A stretch of DNA of 51,967 nucleotides from Vasconcelosia minhoensis LEGE 07310 (GCF_015207255.1 NZ_JADEXG010000033.1:1-51967), one strand, 5' to 3'; numbered from the stretch's first letter, positions 23,863 through 33,094 are shown. A program made the numbers and translations. The notes: generated from the letters alone by a model not told the origin.

Positions 23863-25419
23863 CTATCCCGGGCCGAAGACAAAACGAGTAGTCGTTGAAA
23901 TAGCCATGACTAGGGCTAGCCCCCAGGCTACAAATAAAGCTATCGAAACTCTTTCTAATGCGGGCCGCCCTGCCGCTTCTCGATGGAAATTAAACGGTAG
24001 GAAAAAGAGGTTGTTAAATTCTTCTACGTAGCGCCTTTTGTTAGGATTTCTATCAATGCATCGCTCAGAAAAGTCATTGGCCAGGCAAGCTATGTTGGTC
24101 AAACGCTGACCTAAACGAAACTCTAGGCGAGACCCTGGCATACCCACCTTAGTCTGATAGATCTCCAGGTTGGGCTCCATCGTAACGGAGGTAATCTGAA
24201 CCGCGATCGCGACTGCAACAATCCCCCGCAGCAGCCAGCGAGTCCACCCTTGAGTCGATAGAAGGACCTGTATGAAGAAGGCTAAAAGTGGAATTAGCAA
24301 TAGGTGAACGGAGGTCACGTGAAATCTAGACCCCCAGGCAGTCCCTCCATGCCATATGAGTCGGCTGGTAAGAGCCATATGTAAGCCCAGATTAAAGATT
24401 CCACAGATCAAATACCATTGCATGTAAGGAGAAAATTTTTTCCAACAGACAATTCCCAAAATCAAGCAAGGGATGAGAAAAGGGTCGTAGATAAAAATAC
24501 TTCTGGCGGGTGAGAAGAGGGTATCTAGAATCCCGACGTGAGGCGGGTTTAGCAAGGGATACCCCGGGGGAAGCTGAGGGAGTCCTGACCACATTGGATC
24601 GCTCAGCTGCTGCTGCTTTTCTACGATTTTTCCAGTCACCCAGAAGCTGCCGTAGCGCACGTAATTAATTGTTTGGCTCAGCAAGAATAAAGGCATAAAG
24701 CCAGCTATCCACAGCCTCACCGCTTTAAAGACTTTGAGCCTGTCGCGGCTTTGGTAGGCTACGCAACCTACGAGAAATAGCAGTACGGTCAGCACGTGAA
24801 AAACACTGGTAAAGCGGATGAGGAATGCGCCACCCAGGGCCAACCCGCTGCCGAGGGCCAACTGAGGGCGACCGCGCCGAATAAAAGCCAGGGCGGCTGC
24901 ATAACCGATTGTGACGAAGAGCAGCAGCTGATTATTCTGCTGAGGAATCTGGGCATAGTGAAAAACCGTCGTGCCCAGTAGCCAGGTCAGGCTCGTGAGG
25001 GCAGCAATCCGTTCCTCAAAACCAAAAAGCCGCAGCAGCCAGAAACCGGAAACTACGGTAGCGACATTGAGGGGGACGAAGACTAAAAGCTGAACGGCCA
25101 AATGCCGCAAATCTTCCAATGCCAAGGCGGGGAACCATCGATGCAGCTGAGTTCCCACCCAGTCGCCCGGCAGCATCAGCAAAGACTGGCCTACGTCAAA
25201 GGATATATAACGCTCATCCCCCTCTCCGCTGACCCCAAAACGAATGTCTCCTCGTACCTTGGGGGCGTCGTTAGGGGGAATAGAAACTTCTTCAGTTCCC
25301 GTCCACCAGGCATGAGCCATCTGCAACCTGAGGGATGTATCCAACCCGACATAGGTTCCTGGATTAATTACGATAATCCACAGCCAGGCAATCAGAGCTA
25401 TTTTTGCAGCAGTTTTCAT
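23863..25419 (-). CDS. Polytopic membrane protein, GT-C glycosyltransferase-like
   Basis: 518 residues from the likely start MKTAAKIAL; an upstream in-frame ATG at 25470 adds 17 residues. About 10-12 membrane helices are visible, for example LIAWLWIIVINPG, LAVQLLVFVPLNVATVVSGFW, LLLFVTIGYAAALAF and LLLIPLLAFFIQVLL. A first periplasmic loop with GLDTSLRLQMAHAWWTG and a charged DE cluster resembles the GT39/PMT class. Those enzymes use polyprenyl-phosphate sugars on the outer face of the plasma membrane. I see no decisive motif, so glycosyltransferase is a tentative call. The gene is single. Confidence 0.6.
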   Translation of the reverse strand: MKTAAKIALIAWLWIIVINPGTYVGLDTSLRLQMAHAWWTGTEEVSIPPNDAPKVRGDIRFGVSGEGDERYISFDVGQSLLMLPGDWVGTQLHRWFPALALEDLRHLAVQLLVFVPLNVATVVSGFWLLRLFGFEERIAALTSLTWLLGTTVFHYAQIPQQNNQLLLFVTIGYAAALAFIRRGRPQLALGSGLALGGAFLIRFTSVFHVLTVLLFLVGCVAYQSRDRLKVFKAVRLWIAGFMPLFLLSQTINYVRYGSFWVTGKIVEKQQQLSDPMWSGLPQLPPGYPLLNPPHVGILDTLFSPARSIFIYDPFLIPCLILGIVCWKKFSPYMQWYLICGIFNLGLHMALTSRLIWHGGTAWGSRFHVTSVHLLLIPLLAFFIQVLLSTQGWTRWLLRGIVAVAIAVQITSVTMEPNLEIYQTKVGMPGSRLEFRLGQRLTNIACLANDFSERCIDRNPNKRRYVEEFNNLFFLPFNFHREAAGRPALERVSIALFVAWGLALVMAISTTTRFVFGPG

Positions 25420-25596
25420 CTGAATCACCGTTGCTAATGGATGAATTAGGATTCTGCAAATCTTCGCCAATAGTCTAGCATTGGTTATAAGCTGAGTACG
25501 CTTTCCCGGCTGCCAGCCCGTCTTTAAAACATTAATATTAGCAATGGAAGCGCGATCGCAAATAGTGAAATATGGGGCTGGGTTAGTCTACACTTT

Positions 25597-26070
25597 ATGC
25601 AAACATTATTAGCGACCTTCGGTGCGGGCTGTTTCTGGCATACCGAAGCCGCCTTTCGGCAGCTGCCCGGCGTCATTCAAACCTCGGTCGGCTATATGGG
25701 CGGCCATTTTGAGAACCCCTGCTACCTAGACGTGCTCTCGCGGGTCACCGGCCATGCTGAAGTTGCCCAACTTGAATATGACCCAACCCAGATTAGCTAC
25801 GCAGCGCTGCTCGACAAATTTTGGCAGATTCACGACCCGACCAGCCTCAACCGCCAGGGTGCCGATCGCGGCGAGCAGTATCGGTCTGTAATTTTTTGCC
25901 ATACGCCCGAGCAAAAAAGGATAGCCCAGCAGGCTAAAGCCGAGCTAGACCGCTCTGGCCGCTACGCTCAGCCGATTGTCACTCAGATTGAACCTGCCGG
26001 TGCTTACTGGATCGCCTCAGAAGAGCATCAGCAGTATTTTGAGAAGCAGCGGCAGACGCTACAGTCATAA
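25597..26070 (+). CDS. msrA: Peptide methionine-S-sulfoxide reductase MsrA
   Basis: 157 residues, the usual length for a compact MsrA. The catalytic motif [12 protein letters not shown] starts at residue 9 with the nucleophilic cysteine at 12. [13 protein letters not shown] follows, then [23 protein letters not shown] and [11 protein letters not shown], all hallmark segments. The C-terminus (EHQQYFEKQ) is typical, and no additional resolving cysteines cluster at the end, so recycling probably uses thioredoxin through another route. It reduces methionine-S-sulfoxide in proteins. It stands alone after a 126-base gap. Confidence 0.94.
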   Translation: MQTLLATFGAGCFWHTEAAFRQLPGVIQTSVGYMGGHFENPCYLDVLSRVTGHAEVAQLEYDPTQISYAALLDKFWQIHDPTSLNRQGADRGEQYRSVIFCHTPEQKRIAQQAKAELDRSGRYAQPIVTQIEPAGAYWIASEEHQQYFEKQRQTLQS

Positions 26071-26157
26071 TTCCTTCTGCTCGAATGGTGAAGACAGCCT
26101 ACCGGCTCATTTGCCATCAAGAAGCTGATTGTTGACAGCCATGCTCATCTCTTCAAG

Positions 26158-26262
26158 TTATCGATAGTTTGGAGCGAGAATACGCTCGAACACGCGCCAG
26201 TCGTCGCTGTAAGCTGGCTCGTTGGAAAAGTCAGCAGGGCGACGCCCATACTGCTTACGAAA
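26158..26262 (-). pseudogene. C-terminal fragment of an unidentified gene joined to the Uma2 remnant
   Basis: Immediately downstream of the Uma2 remnant, a different minus frame reads FRKQYGRRPADFSNEPAYSD, then DWRVFERILAPNYR and a TAA at 26158-26160. It looks coding but is not Uma2-like that I can tell. It may be the last 35 residues of another deleted gene, fused by the same deletion. I do not recognise the family. Confidence 0.3.
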
Positions 26263-26264
26263 TT

Positions 26265-26456
26265 TCTATTTCCAGTGTCTGAAAAAGCAGGCGGTATCAC
26301 GATGACCTCTCCGCTGGACGCCCGCTCAATCCGGAGCTCTCGGTTTGCTTTGCAAAACGTATAGAACTGAGTCTCGGTCATCGTGGCCTAGGGCAGCAGC
26401 GAGGACACATCGACCGTCAGCGGCATCGGGTCGGATTGAATGATCAAGCTAGTCAT
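26265..26456 (-). pseudogene. Uma2-family (DUF820) endonuclease remnant
   Basis: The minus strand from the ATG at 26454-26456 reads MTSLIIQSDPMPLTVDVSSLLP, then a TAG at 26388-26390, then in the same frame MTETQFYTFCKANRELRIER, SSGEVIVIPPAFSDTGNRN. This is the N-terminal quarter of an Uma2/DUF820 protein, a PD-(D/E)xK nuclease-like family expanded in cyanobacteria. The stop codon and the loss of everything after TGNRN mean the gene is dead. The catalytic part is gone. Confidence 0.7.
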
Positions 26457-26621
26457 CGCAGCAGTTCTGAGCAGTGTTCGGCCTGCGACAATTCTATCAA
26501 AGCTGTGCGGTCAGATGATGTCTTCCGTCGGCTGCGATCGCGCCCCGAGAAGATCCCGCCGGTCAGGGCTGCCGGCATCTGAAAGATATAATGGGTAAGC
26601 ATACGCCGCAAGCCTAAGCAC

Positions 26622-27500
26622 GTGACCATTCAGCTTCAGCTCAAACCGCCTCTAGGCTATCGACCCCAGGCCGAGGATATTAGTTCAGCCGCAGACCTGC
26701 TAGATTTTTATCTGCTGCGACAGCGTACAGGATTGGAGCGGCTGCAGATGGCAGCATCTTTAATGCGGGGTGCCCGAGCCCTATCACTTCAGTGCCTACG
26801 CCGTCAGTTTGGTGACCTATCGCCTCCAAGCTTTGCCCGTAAGCTGGCAGAAGCCTGGCTTCAGGAAGACTGTCCGACCAACTATATTCCCGATGGTTCT
26901 GAAATGACCTGGATACAGGATTCGACTGAGCTGGCGACGCAGCTCCACGGCATCTTTACATCTGCAAATATTCCCTACTACATCACCGGTGGCGTAGCCG
27001 CGATTGTCTATGGAGAACCGCGTACGACCAGAGATTTAGACGTGGTGATTTCAGTTTCGTCGGATGACCTAAATCGACTGGCTGCTGTGCTGGAAGAGTC
27101 TGGTTTTTATGTTCCGGGTGTTGAAGATGGGGGAATGGGGCAGATGCAGACGCTGCAAATCACCCAGATTGAAACCATCTCACGGGCTGATTTAATGATC
27201 GCCGGTACCGATGCGTACGAACGGCTCAAGTTTGAGCGGCGGCAGCGATGTCCGTTTCCCGGCGGGACTGAGGTGTATGTCGCTTCAGCGGAAGATATCA
27301 TCTTGAGCAAACTTCGCTGGGGACAGCAGAGCCAGTCGGAGAAGCAGCGGCGAGATGTGCTGGGCGTGTTGAAGATTCAGCAGGAGCGGTTAGACTATGC
27401 GTATTTGGTTCGACTAGCCGCTCAGCTGGATTTGTCGGATGTTTTAGCAAGCGCTGCCCGGGAGGCTGGAGTTCAAGGATTGATGACGACTGAGATCTAA
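26622..27500 (+). CDS. Nucleotidyltransferase-fold protein (MNT/AbiEii-like)
   Basis: 292 residues starting at GTG. The C-terminal two-thirds have the NTase signature [20 protein letters not shown], then LDVVIS, i.e. GG...RxTxDxD at about residues 115-140 with two metal-binding aspartates, followed by [20 protein letters not shown] and a helical [11 protein letters not shown] segment. This resembles DUF6036/AbiEii-like stand-alone NTases, several of which are toxins or housekeeping enzymes. The N-terminal 90 residues are helical ([20 protein letters not shown]) and not assigned. No HEPN or AbiEi-like partner is adjacent. The stop overlaps the convergent ABC ATPase gene by four bases. Confidence 0.75.
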   Translation: MTIQLQLKPPLGYRPQAEDISSAADLLDFYLLRQRTGLERLQMAASLMRGARALSLQCLRRQFGDLSPPSFARKLAEAWLQEDCPTNYIPDGSEMTWIQDSTELATQLHGIFTSANIPYYITGGVAAIVYGEPRTTRDLDVVISVSSDDLNRLAAVLEESGFYVPGVEDGGMGQMQTLQITQIETISRADLMIAGTDAYERLKFERRQRCPFPGGTEVYVASAEDIILSKLRWGQQSQSEKQRRDVLGVLKIQQERLDYAYLVRLAAQLDLSDVLASAAREAGVQGLMTTEI

Positions 27501-28282
27501 TGCAAAATCTGGGATAGAAACTGCTTAATTCGCTCTTCTTCAGGATTGTTAAAAAACTTGTCTGGCGTGGTATCGGTCACCAGCTCTCCTTCAGCCAGAA
27601 AGATAATTCGATCGGCCACCTCTCTGGCAAATCCGACTTCGTGAGTCACGCATACCATGGTCATCCCCGACTGGGCTAGCTTTCTCATCACGTCCAGCAC
27701 CTCTCGCACCATCTCCGGGTCCAGGGCCGAGGTTGGTTCGTCAAACAGCATGACTTTGGGCTCCATGGCCAGGGCGCGGGCGATCGCGACCCGCTGCTGC
27801 TGCCCGCCAGACAGCTGACCGGGGTATTTATTCGCTTGGGGGGCAATGCCGACCCGCTCTAGCAGCTCCATCGCCTGAGCTTCGGCGTCATCCTGGGATA
27901 GCCCCTTGAGATGAATCGGCCCCAGGGTCACATTCTTGAGAATGGTCAGGTGAGGAAACAGATTGAACTGTTGAAACACCATGCCTACCTCCCGCCGGAT
28001 CAGCTCAATTCCCTTTTGGTTGTGGGAGATTTCGGTGCCGTCAATTTCAATTTTGCCTTCCTGATAGGGTTCCAACCCGTTAAAGGTGCGAATTAGGGTA
28101 GATTTTCCTGACCCAGAAGGCCCCATCAGTACGACCACCTCACCCTTATTGACGGTCAGGCTGATGCCTTTTAGAACATGAAAGTCGTTGTCGTACCGCT
28201 TATGTACCCCTTTGGCGATGATAATTGCCTCTGGATCGCGGGCTACCGTAGCAGCATTCGTTTCGGGCTGGGAGTAGGTCAT
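27497..28282 (-). CDS. Polar amino-acid ABC transporter ATP-binding protein
   Basis: 261 residues from MTYSQPETN; the frame extends 13 residues upstream to 28321, but the ATG at 28280-28282 fits better. Walker A is [21 protein letters not shown]-loop [15 protein letters not shown], signature [16 protein letters not shown], Walker [13 protein letters not shown], and the H-loop THEVGFA. This is the GlnQ/HisP class, which powers import of polar or basic amino acids. It is the last gene of a four-gene operon with two permeases and a binding protein. The closest cyanobacterial analogue is BgtA of the N-II system. Confidence 0.92.
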   Translation of the reverse strand: MTYSQPETNAATVARDPEAIIIAKGVHKRYDNDFHVLKGISLTVNKGEVVVLMGPSGSGKSTLIRTFNGLEPYQEGKIEIDGTEISHNQKGIELIRREVGMVFQQFNLFPHLTILKNVTLGPIHLKGLSQDDAEAQAMELLERVGIAPQANKYPGQLSGGQQQRVAIARALAMEPKVMLFDEPTSALDPEMVREVLDVMRKLAQSGMTMVCVTHEVGFAREVADRIIFLAEGELVTDTTPDKFFNNPEEERIKQFLSQILH

Positions 28283-28330
28283 CGTTATAATCTCTTTGGC
28301 TGACTGAATTGCGAAGTTCAATAGGCAAGT

Positions 28331-29236
28331 TCAGGTGGAGGCAATATCCTCCGGCAGAGGTTCTCCAAACCAGGTGACTGACATTTCGTTCAGACGCCCC
28401 GACTGCTTTAGGTCGGCGATGATGGCGTTCACTTCCTCTAATAAAGGCTGGTCATTTTCTCGGACGCCGACATAGCAAGGAGAGTCTTTGAGAATAAACT
28501 TACTCTCAATCTGCTGGTCTGGATTGTCTTGAATGAGTCTAGCCGCGACGACATTGCCGGTTGCGATCGCGTTGACCTGACCCGAAACCAGTGCGGACGC
28601 GGTTAGGCTGTTGTTGGCATAGCGCTTGATGTCTACATCGAAGCCGCCTTCCTCCACTAGCCGGGATACCTCCAGATCTTCAAGCGCTCCCTGGGCTACG
28701 CCGATGGAATAGCCATCCAAATCCTCAATCGATTTAATCGTTAGATCGGGGCTGCCATAAACGCCAGAGAAGAAGGGAGCATAGGCTTCTGAGAAATCAA
28801 TAATCAGGTCGCGCTCTTCGTTTTTACCCAGGCTAGAAATAATCATATCCACCCGACCGGTCTGGAGGAATGGGATTCGATAGTTGCCGACCACTGGAAT
28901 GACTTCAGCGTCAGCCCCCAGTCCCTCGGCAATCGCCCTGGCCATCTCAATGTCATAGCCAATCGGCTGCATTCTAGGAGAAACGAATCCAAACGGCGGG
29001 AAGTCGGCGGGAACGGCGACCCTGACCTTTCCGGTCGATTCAATCGTTGCTAAGGCGGACTCAGCCGGAGCAATATTAGCAATATCCTCAAGCTGTAAGG
29101 GCTCCACCGAGCTGGTAGCGGACTCTTCTCCAGAACAGGCCGCAATGCCTACCGTCAGAAAGAGGCTGAGGCAGAATAGCGCGGCCATCCGGGGCAGCCC
29201 TTTAGGAAACATTGCCCTGAGCAAATCAGCTACCAT
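28331..29236 (-). CDS. Amino-acid-binding lipoprotein of an ABC importer (SBP_bac_3)
   Basis: 301 residues. The start at 29236 has AAGGAG eight bases upstream. The signal peptide ends in a lipobox (VGIAAC, Cys34), so it is a lipoprotein. The mature part has VRVAVPADFPPFGFVS, GYDIEMARAIAEGLGADAEV, RVDMIISSLGKNEERDLIIDFSEAY and a second lobe with IGVAQGALEDLEV. This is the periplasmic binding-protein fold of polar amino-acid importers (PAAT). It delivers the ligand to the two permeases encoded upstream. Ligand preference (acidic, neutral polar or basic) is not certain. It lies 48 bases upstream of the ATPase gene. Confidence 0.9.
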   Translation of the reverse strand: MVADLLRAMFPKGLPRMAALFCLSLFLTVGIAACSGEESATSSVEPLQLEDIANIAPAESALATIESTGKVRVAVPADFPPFGFVSPRMQPIGYDIEMARAIAEGLGADAEVIPVVGNYRIPFLQTGRVDMIISSLGKNEERDLIIDFSEAYAPFFSGVYGSPDLTIKSIEDLDGYSIGVAQGALEDLEVSRLVEEGGFDVDIKRYANNSLTASALVSGQVNAIATGNVVAARLIQDNPDQQIESKFILKDSPCYVGVRENDQPLLEEVNAIIADLKQSGRLNEMSVTWFGEPLPEDIAST

Positions 29237-29319
29237 TTTTGACGCTCCTTTCTTCTCATCCGCTTAACTTCCTGCTTAGATCGCAATCCCAATCCTGAAC
29301 CATTCGTTTTTGCTGACGC

Positions 29320-29970
29320 TTACTTGTAAGCAAACTGCCTTTCTAATCGCTGGCTCCAGGCCGACAGCGGGTAGCAGAGGGCAAAATAGATAATTCCCGC
29401 CAGACCAAAAATTAGCAGCGATTGCAGGGTCACATTATTGATGAGCGCCGCGGCCCTAGATAGCTCAGTAAACCCAATAATTGAGGCCAGCGATGTGCCC
29501 TTAATCACCTGTACTAAGAAACCCACCGTCGGCGCGATAGACAGCTTCACGGCCTGAGGCAAGATAATCAGCCGCAGCTGCTTAAAGTAGCCAAAGCCAA
29601 TCGCAGCGCCAGCTTCCCACTACCCCTCGGGAACGGCCTGAATCGAGCCGCGCCAGATTTCGGCGAGAAAAGCGCTGGTATAGGCAGTCAAGGCAACGGT
29701 GGCAGCCTGTAACGGGGATAGGTTAAAGCCGGTAATGACCGACAGCCCAAAGAACGCTAGGAACAGCTGGAGCAGTAGGGGCGTTCCCTGAAAAAATTCA
29801 ACATAAACCCAGCTGATGGCTTTCAGCCATTTCACCGCAGAAATGCGCATGAGGGCAATCACAAATCCCATAACACCGCCGCCAATGAAGGCAATCAGTG
29901 ACAGAATAAGGGTCCATTTCGTAGCAATCAGAAGATTGAGAAAGATGCGTGGAATTGTAAAGCCGTCCAT
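29320..29970 (-). pseudogene. Amino-acid ABC permease interrupted by an in-frame TAG
   Basis: The full frame would encode about 216 residues, the standard length for a HisM/GlnP permease. Residues 1-116 (MDGFTIPRIFLNLLIATKWT up to SIQAVPEG) end at a TAG (29620-29622). Reading continues in the same frame as WEAGAAIGFGYFKQLRLIIL, PQAVKLSIAP and onward to FAYK. The stop replaces a residue that is normally Gln at the start of the EAA loop, the coupling motif to the ATPase (QWEAAxxxG). One CAG-to-TAG change would explain it. It could be a true nonsense mutation, a sequencing error or readthrough. The other operon genes are intact. Confidence 0.85.
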
Positions 29971-29985
29971 GGGGTGGCAGATTCC

Positions 29986-30660
29986 TTATTTACGATACTT
30001 TGCGAACTCGAAAAAGCGGAGCTCGATTAGATAGGCCAGCGCTTTCACAATCCAGACAATGGCCAAATACATCAACGCAATCGTGAAGTAAATTTCAAAG
30101 CTGCGGAAGGTGCGAGAGTTGAGATAGTTGCCCGCATAGGTCAGATCTTCTGCGGCAATCTGAGAAACAACGCTGGTAAACAAGACGGCCAAAATCACCT
30201 GACCAATTAGCGCCGGATAGACGTTGGCCAAAGCCGGGGGAATAACAATATGTCGAAAAACCGCCAGCTTCTTAAACCCAATGGCTAAACCGGCCTCAAT
30301 TTGGCCTTTAGAGATGCTCTCTACGCCCGCTCGCACAATTTCGGTTGAATAGGCCCCAAAGTTAATCGCTAACGATAGGATAGCGGCCTGTTCGGCAGAG
30401 AGCGTCAGCCCCAAGCTCGGTAGGCCAAAGAAAATAAAAAATAGCTGAATCAGGTAAGGCGTATTACGAATGACCTCGACGTAGGCCAGGGCAATGCCGT
30501 TCAGCAGCGGATTGCCAGAGGTTCTAAACAGCGAGCCGATGACGCCAATGATGAGGCCAAACGCGATCGCGAGTAGGGACATCTTCAGGGTCAACCAGGC
30601 CCCTGATAGAAGCAGCCCAAAATTGTCAGCAATGACTGAAAAGTCGAACGAGTATTCCAT
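29986..30660 (-). CDS. Amino-acid ABC transporter permease (HisM/GlnP family)
   Basis: 224 residues from MEYSFDFSVIADNFG; the frame upstream to 30762 is not conserved-like and is dropped. Membrane helices are MSLLAIAFGLIIGVIGSLF, LAYVEVIRNTPYLIQLFFIF, AILSLAINFGAYSTEIVRAG and LIGQVILAVLFTSVVSQIAA. The EAA loop is KGQIEAGLAIGFKKLAVFRH, which docks on the ATPase. It is the first gene of the importer operon, 15 bases before the interrupted second permease. It forms the heteromeric channel of a polar amino-acid importer. Confidence 0.9.
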   Translation of the reverse strand: MEYSFDFSVIADNFGLLLSGAWLTLKMSLLAIAFGLIIGVIGSLFRTSGNPLLNGIALAYVEVIRNTPYLIQLFFIFFGLPSLGLTLSAEQAAILSLAINFGAYSTEIVRAGVESISKGQIEAGLAIGFKKLAVFRHIVIPPALANVYPALIGQVILAVLFTSVVSQIAAEDLTYAGNYLNSRTFRSFEIYFTIALMYLAIVWIVKALAYLIELRFFEFAKYRK

Positions 30661-30850
30661 AAGTGAGCAGCTGCTCGATTGAGCCAACGCCTGCGGAAGA
30701 TGACCCATTTGTAGGGAGTCTATGCGACAAGTTCTGTGATGCCGGATACCAATTTTTCCCACATCCTTACCGGGTCAGAAATTGACCCGTCTCTAGGGGA
30801 AACGTTTGGGTGTCCTGACAGAGAGACAGCAAAGATAACCCGACTTGAGG

Positions 30851-31387
30851 TCAAATCAGCCGGGCTTCGCTGATCAGCAGGACGCCGACAATGCCGCCGA
30901 TAAACAATCCTAAAAAGCAAATTCCGGCTAGCACCCAGGCACTGCGCCAGCGGCTAAACACATCCACAAGCCGATCGCCGGCCCGGGTCCCGACGACGGT
31001 CGCGATCGCGGTCAGCAGGATGACGCCTAGATTGACCAGTCCAATCGTCAATGCTAGCGACTCCAGGCTCACCTGGCCTAGCTGATCCGTCCCGGCATAG
31101 TTGCCGGCGACCGCCAGCGCCACGACCAGTCCACCCGCGCCCAAACAGGCTAGCCACACCGCCCCGCGCACTTGTTCGGGCCTGAGTCCAGTCAGCGATC
31201 GCGGTCCCGCCAGCGCCAGCGCCTGTAGTAATGTTCCAACTAACGCTAGCGGCCACACCCAGAAGGGGGCGGCGAAGGCCGACAGGATCAGCCCCGCGAT
31301 CGCGTATAAAATCACCACCACGACCAATAGCGCCCAGGGCAGCCTCCGTCCGCCCCGCCGCTGCCGTCCCCATCCCCGCAGCCTCAT
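30851..31387 (-). CDS. DUF3611-like integral membrane protein, unknown function
   Basis: 178 residues with a very basic N-terminus (MRLRGWGRQRRGGRR) and five likely helices: ALLVVVVILYAIAGLIL, PFWVWPLALVGTLLQALALA, GAVWLACLGAGGLVVALAVA, LALTIGLVNLGVILLTAIAT and WVLAGICFLGLFIGGIVGVL. The pattern resembles DUF3611/TIC21-like small proteins of cyanobacteria and plastids (VNLGVILLTAIATVVGTRAG...LVDVF), but I am not certain. It is separate from the ABC operon by 190 bases and precedes narM on the minus strand's downstream side. Confidence 0.5.
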   Translation of the reverse strand: MRLRGWGRQRRGGRRLPWALLVVVVILYAIAGLILSAFAAPFWVWPLALVGTLLQALALAGPRSLTGLRPEQVRGAVWLACLGAGGLVVALAVAGNYAGTDQLGQVSLESLALTIGLVNLGVILLTAIATVVGTRAGDRLVDVFSRWRSAWVLAGICFLGLFIGGIVGVLLISEARLI

Positions 31388-31458
31388 CTTCTTATCCCTT
31401 TACACTCCCGCTACGCTTCACCCGCTCCCCGCAACTCTCAACACTTAACTCTCCACAC

Positions 31459-31917
31459 TTACCCCCTCAACCCAAACTCCTTCACCGCCGGCAGGAAATT
31501 TCGATTCTCATGGCTCGACCGACTCAGCTTAATCAATGCAAACCGCTGTAGCGGCGTCAGTTCTGCCCACTGCTCAACCGGCAGAACAATTTCATGGGCC
31601 CGAGCCTGCTCACGCACCACCTCGGGGACGGTCGCCGGGTCGAGCCAGGGTGGATGTGGCTCAATCTCAAGCGATTTGGCCGGTGCCCCAGCCTGCTGCG
31701 TGACGAACTCCTGGAGCTGCTGCCGATAGCGTGTCACCTCTGCCGCAGATTGGCAGGGCTGCTGCACCAGATGCTGCTTTTGGGCCGGGGTGAAGTGGTT
31801 CCAATGCTCAAGCTTGAGCTTAACGCCGCAGGTATCGAGCTTCAGCCTCACCTGCATGGGTACGCAGCGCAGTGAATCGATAAAGTCTTGCTCGAACTGA
31901 AAGAAAGGCTCGGACAT
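31459..31917 (-). CDS. narM: Nitrate reductase associated protein NarM
   Basis: 152 residues from MSEPFFQFE; an upstream in-frame ATG at 31953 adds 12 residues. The opening FFQFEQDFIDSLRCVPMQVR, then LKLDTCGVKLKLEHWNHFT, and the later PCQSAAEVTRYRQQL and ALIKLSRSSHENRNF match the nitrate-reductase-associated family (Nitr_red_assoc). In Synechococcus elongatus, narM is required for nitrate reductase activity, probably for cofactor insertion or enzyme maturation. narB is not in the window. I found no clear NtcA site (GTA-N8-TAC) upstream. Confidence 0.88.
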   Translation of the reverse strand: MSEPFFQFEQDFIDSLRCVPMQVRLKLDTCGVKLKLEHWNHFTPAQKQHLVQQPCQSAAEVTRYRQQLQEFVTQQAGAPAKSLEIEPHPPWLDPATVPEVVREQARAHEIVLPVEQWAELTPLQRFALIKLSRSSHENRNFLPAVKEFGLRG

Positions 31918-32384
31918 GATCGCAGTCATCAAGGCAAACGGCTTGCTGGTCATTATTGTAGACAGGAAACGGCCCGCCGCTGAAGCTGATTTCGGGACCG
32001 CGCTTCGCCTTCAGATTAGGTCAGCGTAGGGAGGATAGAGGCCGCTAGCGGATTATCGCTCGATAAAAGTGCGACTAAAGGCGGACGTTCTCGGAATCGA
32101 TAGCGGCTAATGTTAAATAATGTTGCTAAGCCGTTCCCAGACGACGAAGGCTCAAGGTCTTTCACGACCTGCACCTTGACTGCTTTGAGAAGTTAAGCGA
32201 CACTTACCTAAACGATTGCATCGGCTCATAGGGATAATAATTTAAGTAAAGTTTCTCTATGAATTGACTCGGCAGTTCTCGAAATGCTTAGCCTTTGGAA
32301 AAGCCTTTCCAGAGCTGCTGGCAAGAGCCGCTAGGCTGATGAGTTCGCTAGGCTGATGGAGATTTCAGAGGTGTATCACCTAAT
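31918..32384. other. Intergenic region between narM and the DUF2997 gene
   Basis: About 470 bases with divergent genes on either side, so it should contain both promoters. It is AT-richer than the genes. A near-perfect pair of GCTAGGCTGATG(A/G) copies sits about 32331-32358, just upstream of the DUF2997 start. A loose inverted pair GCCGCTA...TAGCGGC (32041, 32101) is also visible. No open frame looks coding. Confidence 0.45.
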
Positions 32385-32600
32385 ATGGAAACTTTAGAAT
32401 TTGTGATTTATCCCGACGGTCGGGTCAAAGAGCTGGTCACTGGCGTCGTGGGTCGGTCCTGCGCTGAAGTGACTCAGGCTATTGAGGCCCAGCTCGGTCA
32501 GGTGATGTCCCAAGAAAAGACCGCTGACTACTACAACCAGGCTACCCAGGCCGATTCAGTATCCGCCCAAACGTCTCACCTATCCTACAGCAGCTGGTAG
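32385..32600 (+). CDS. DUF2997 small protein
   Basis: 71 residues. It opens METLEFVIYPDGRVKELVTG, then GRSCAEVTQAIEAQLGQV, the whole core of DUF2997, followed by a polar tail. These small proteins are conserved in cyanobacteria and in some plastid lineages and stand next to ycf35 and a ferredoxin. The function is unknown. It leads a plus-strand cluster, 80 bases upstream of ycf35. Confidence 0.88.
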   Translation: METLEFVIYPDGRVKELVTGVVGRSCAEVTQAIEAQLGQVMSQEKTADYYNQATQADSVSAQTSHLSYSSW

Positions 32601-32680
32601 CTGTATCCCGTTTTCACTGCTCTATTTCCCTGTTCACTGTTCCTTGCCAAAACTCATTTACGACCCTAAAACATAGGAAA

Positions 32681-33073
32681 ATGTCTCACTTTAGTCAGAT
32701 TAAAACCAAGCTTCGTAACCTTCCTTCCCTCCAGGCAGCCCTGACCGATGTCGGTTCTAAATGGCAGGCCGGTCCTCGCGCTGTTCGGGGCTACCAGGGC
32801 CAAACCGAGATGGCTGAGGTCGTGATCGAGCAGGCCAATGGCTACGACGTCGGGTTCAAGCGCAATCAGCAGACCGGCGATTATCAGCTGGTTGCCGATT
32901 TGCAATACTGGCAGCAGCCGCTGTCGGTAGACGGTTTCTTAAACCAAGTTACTCAGCGCTATGCCTACCATACGGTGCTGAGTGAGACCGCGCAGCAAGG
33001 CTTCCAGGTCGCTGAGCAGACGGCGAGCGAAGATGGCTCTATTCGTTTGGTCCTCCAGCGCTGGCACGCTTAG
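32681..33073 (+). CDS. ycf35: Ycf35 (DUF1257) protein
   Basis: 130 residues. MSHFSQIKTKLRNLPSLQAA opens the protein, with the middle YDVGFKRNQQTGDYQLVADL and the end LNQVTQRYAYHTVLSETAQQ, all typical of Ycf35/DUF1257. It is encoded in red-algal plastids and in nearly all cyanobacteria. Its role is unknown. The fixed neighbourhood with DUF2997 and a [4Fe-4S] ferredoxin suggests a shared redox-linked function. A hairpin (33095-33126) follows and may partly end transcription before the ferredoxin. Confidence 0.9.
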   Translation: MSHFSQIKTKLRNLPSLQAALTDVGSKWQAGPRAVRGYQGQTEMAEVVIEQANGYDVGFKRNQQTGDYQLVADLQYWQQPLSVDGFLNQVTQRYAYHTVLSETAQQGFQVAEQTASEDGSIRLVLQRWHA

Positions 33074-33094
33074 CCCGCTTTTTCGTCTTATGGA

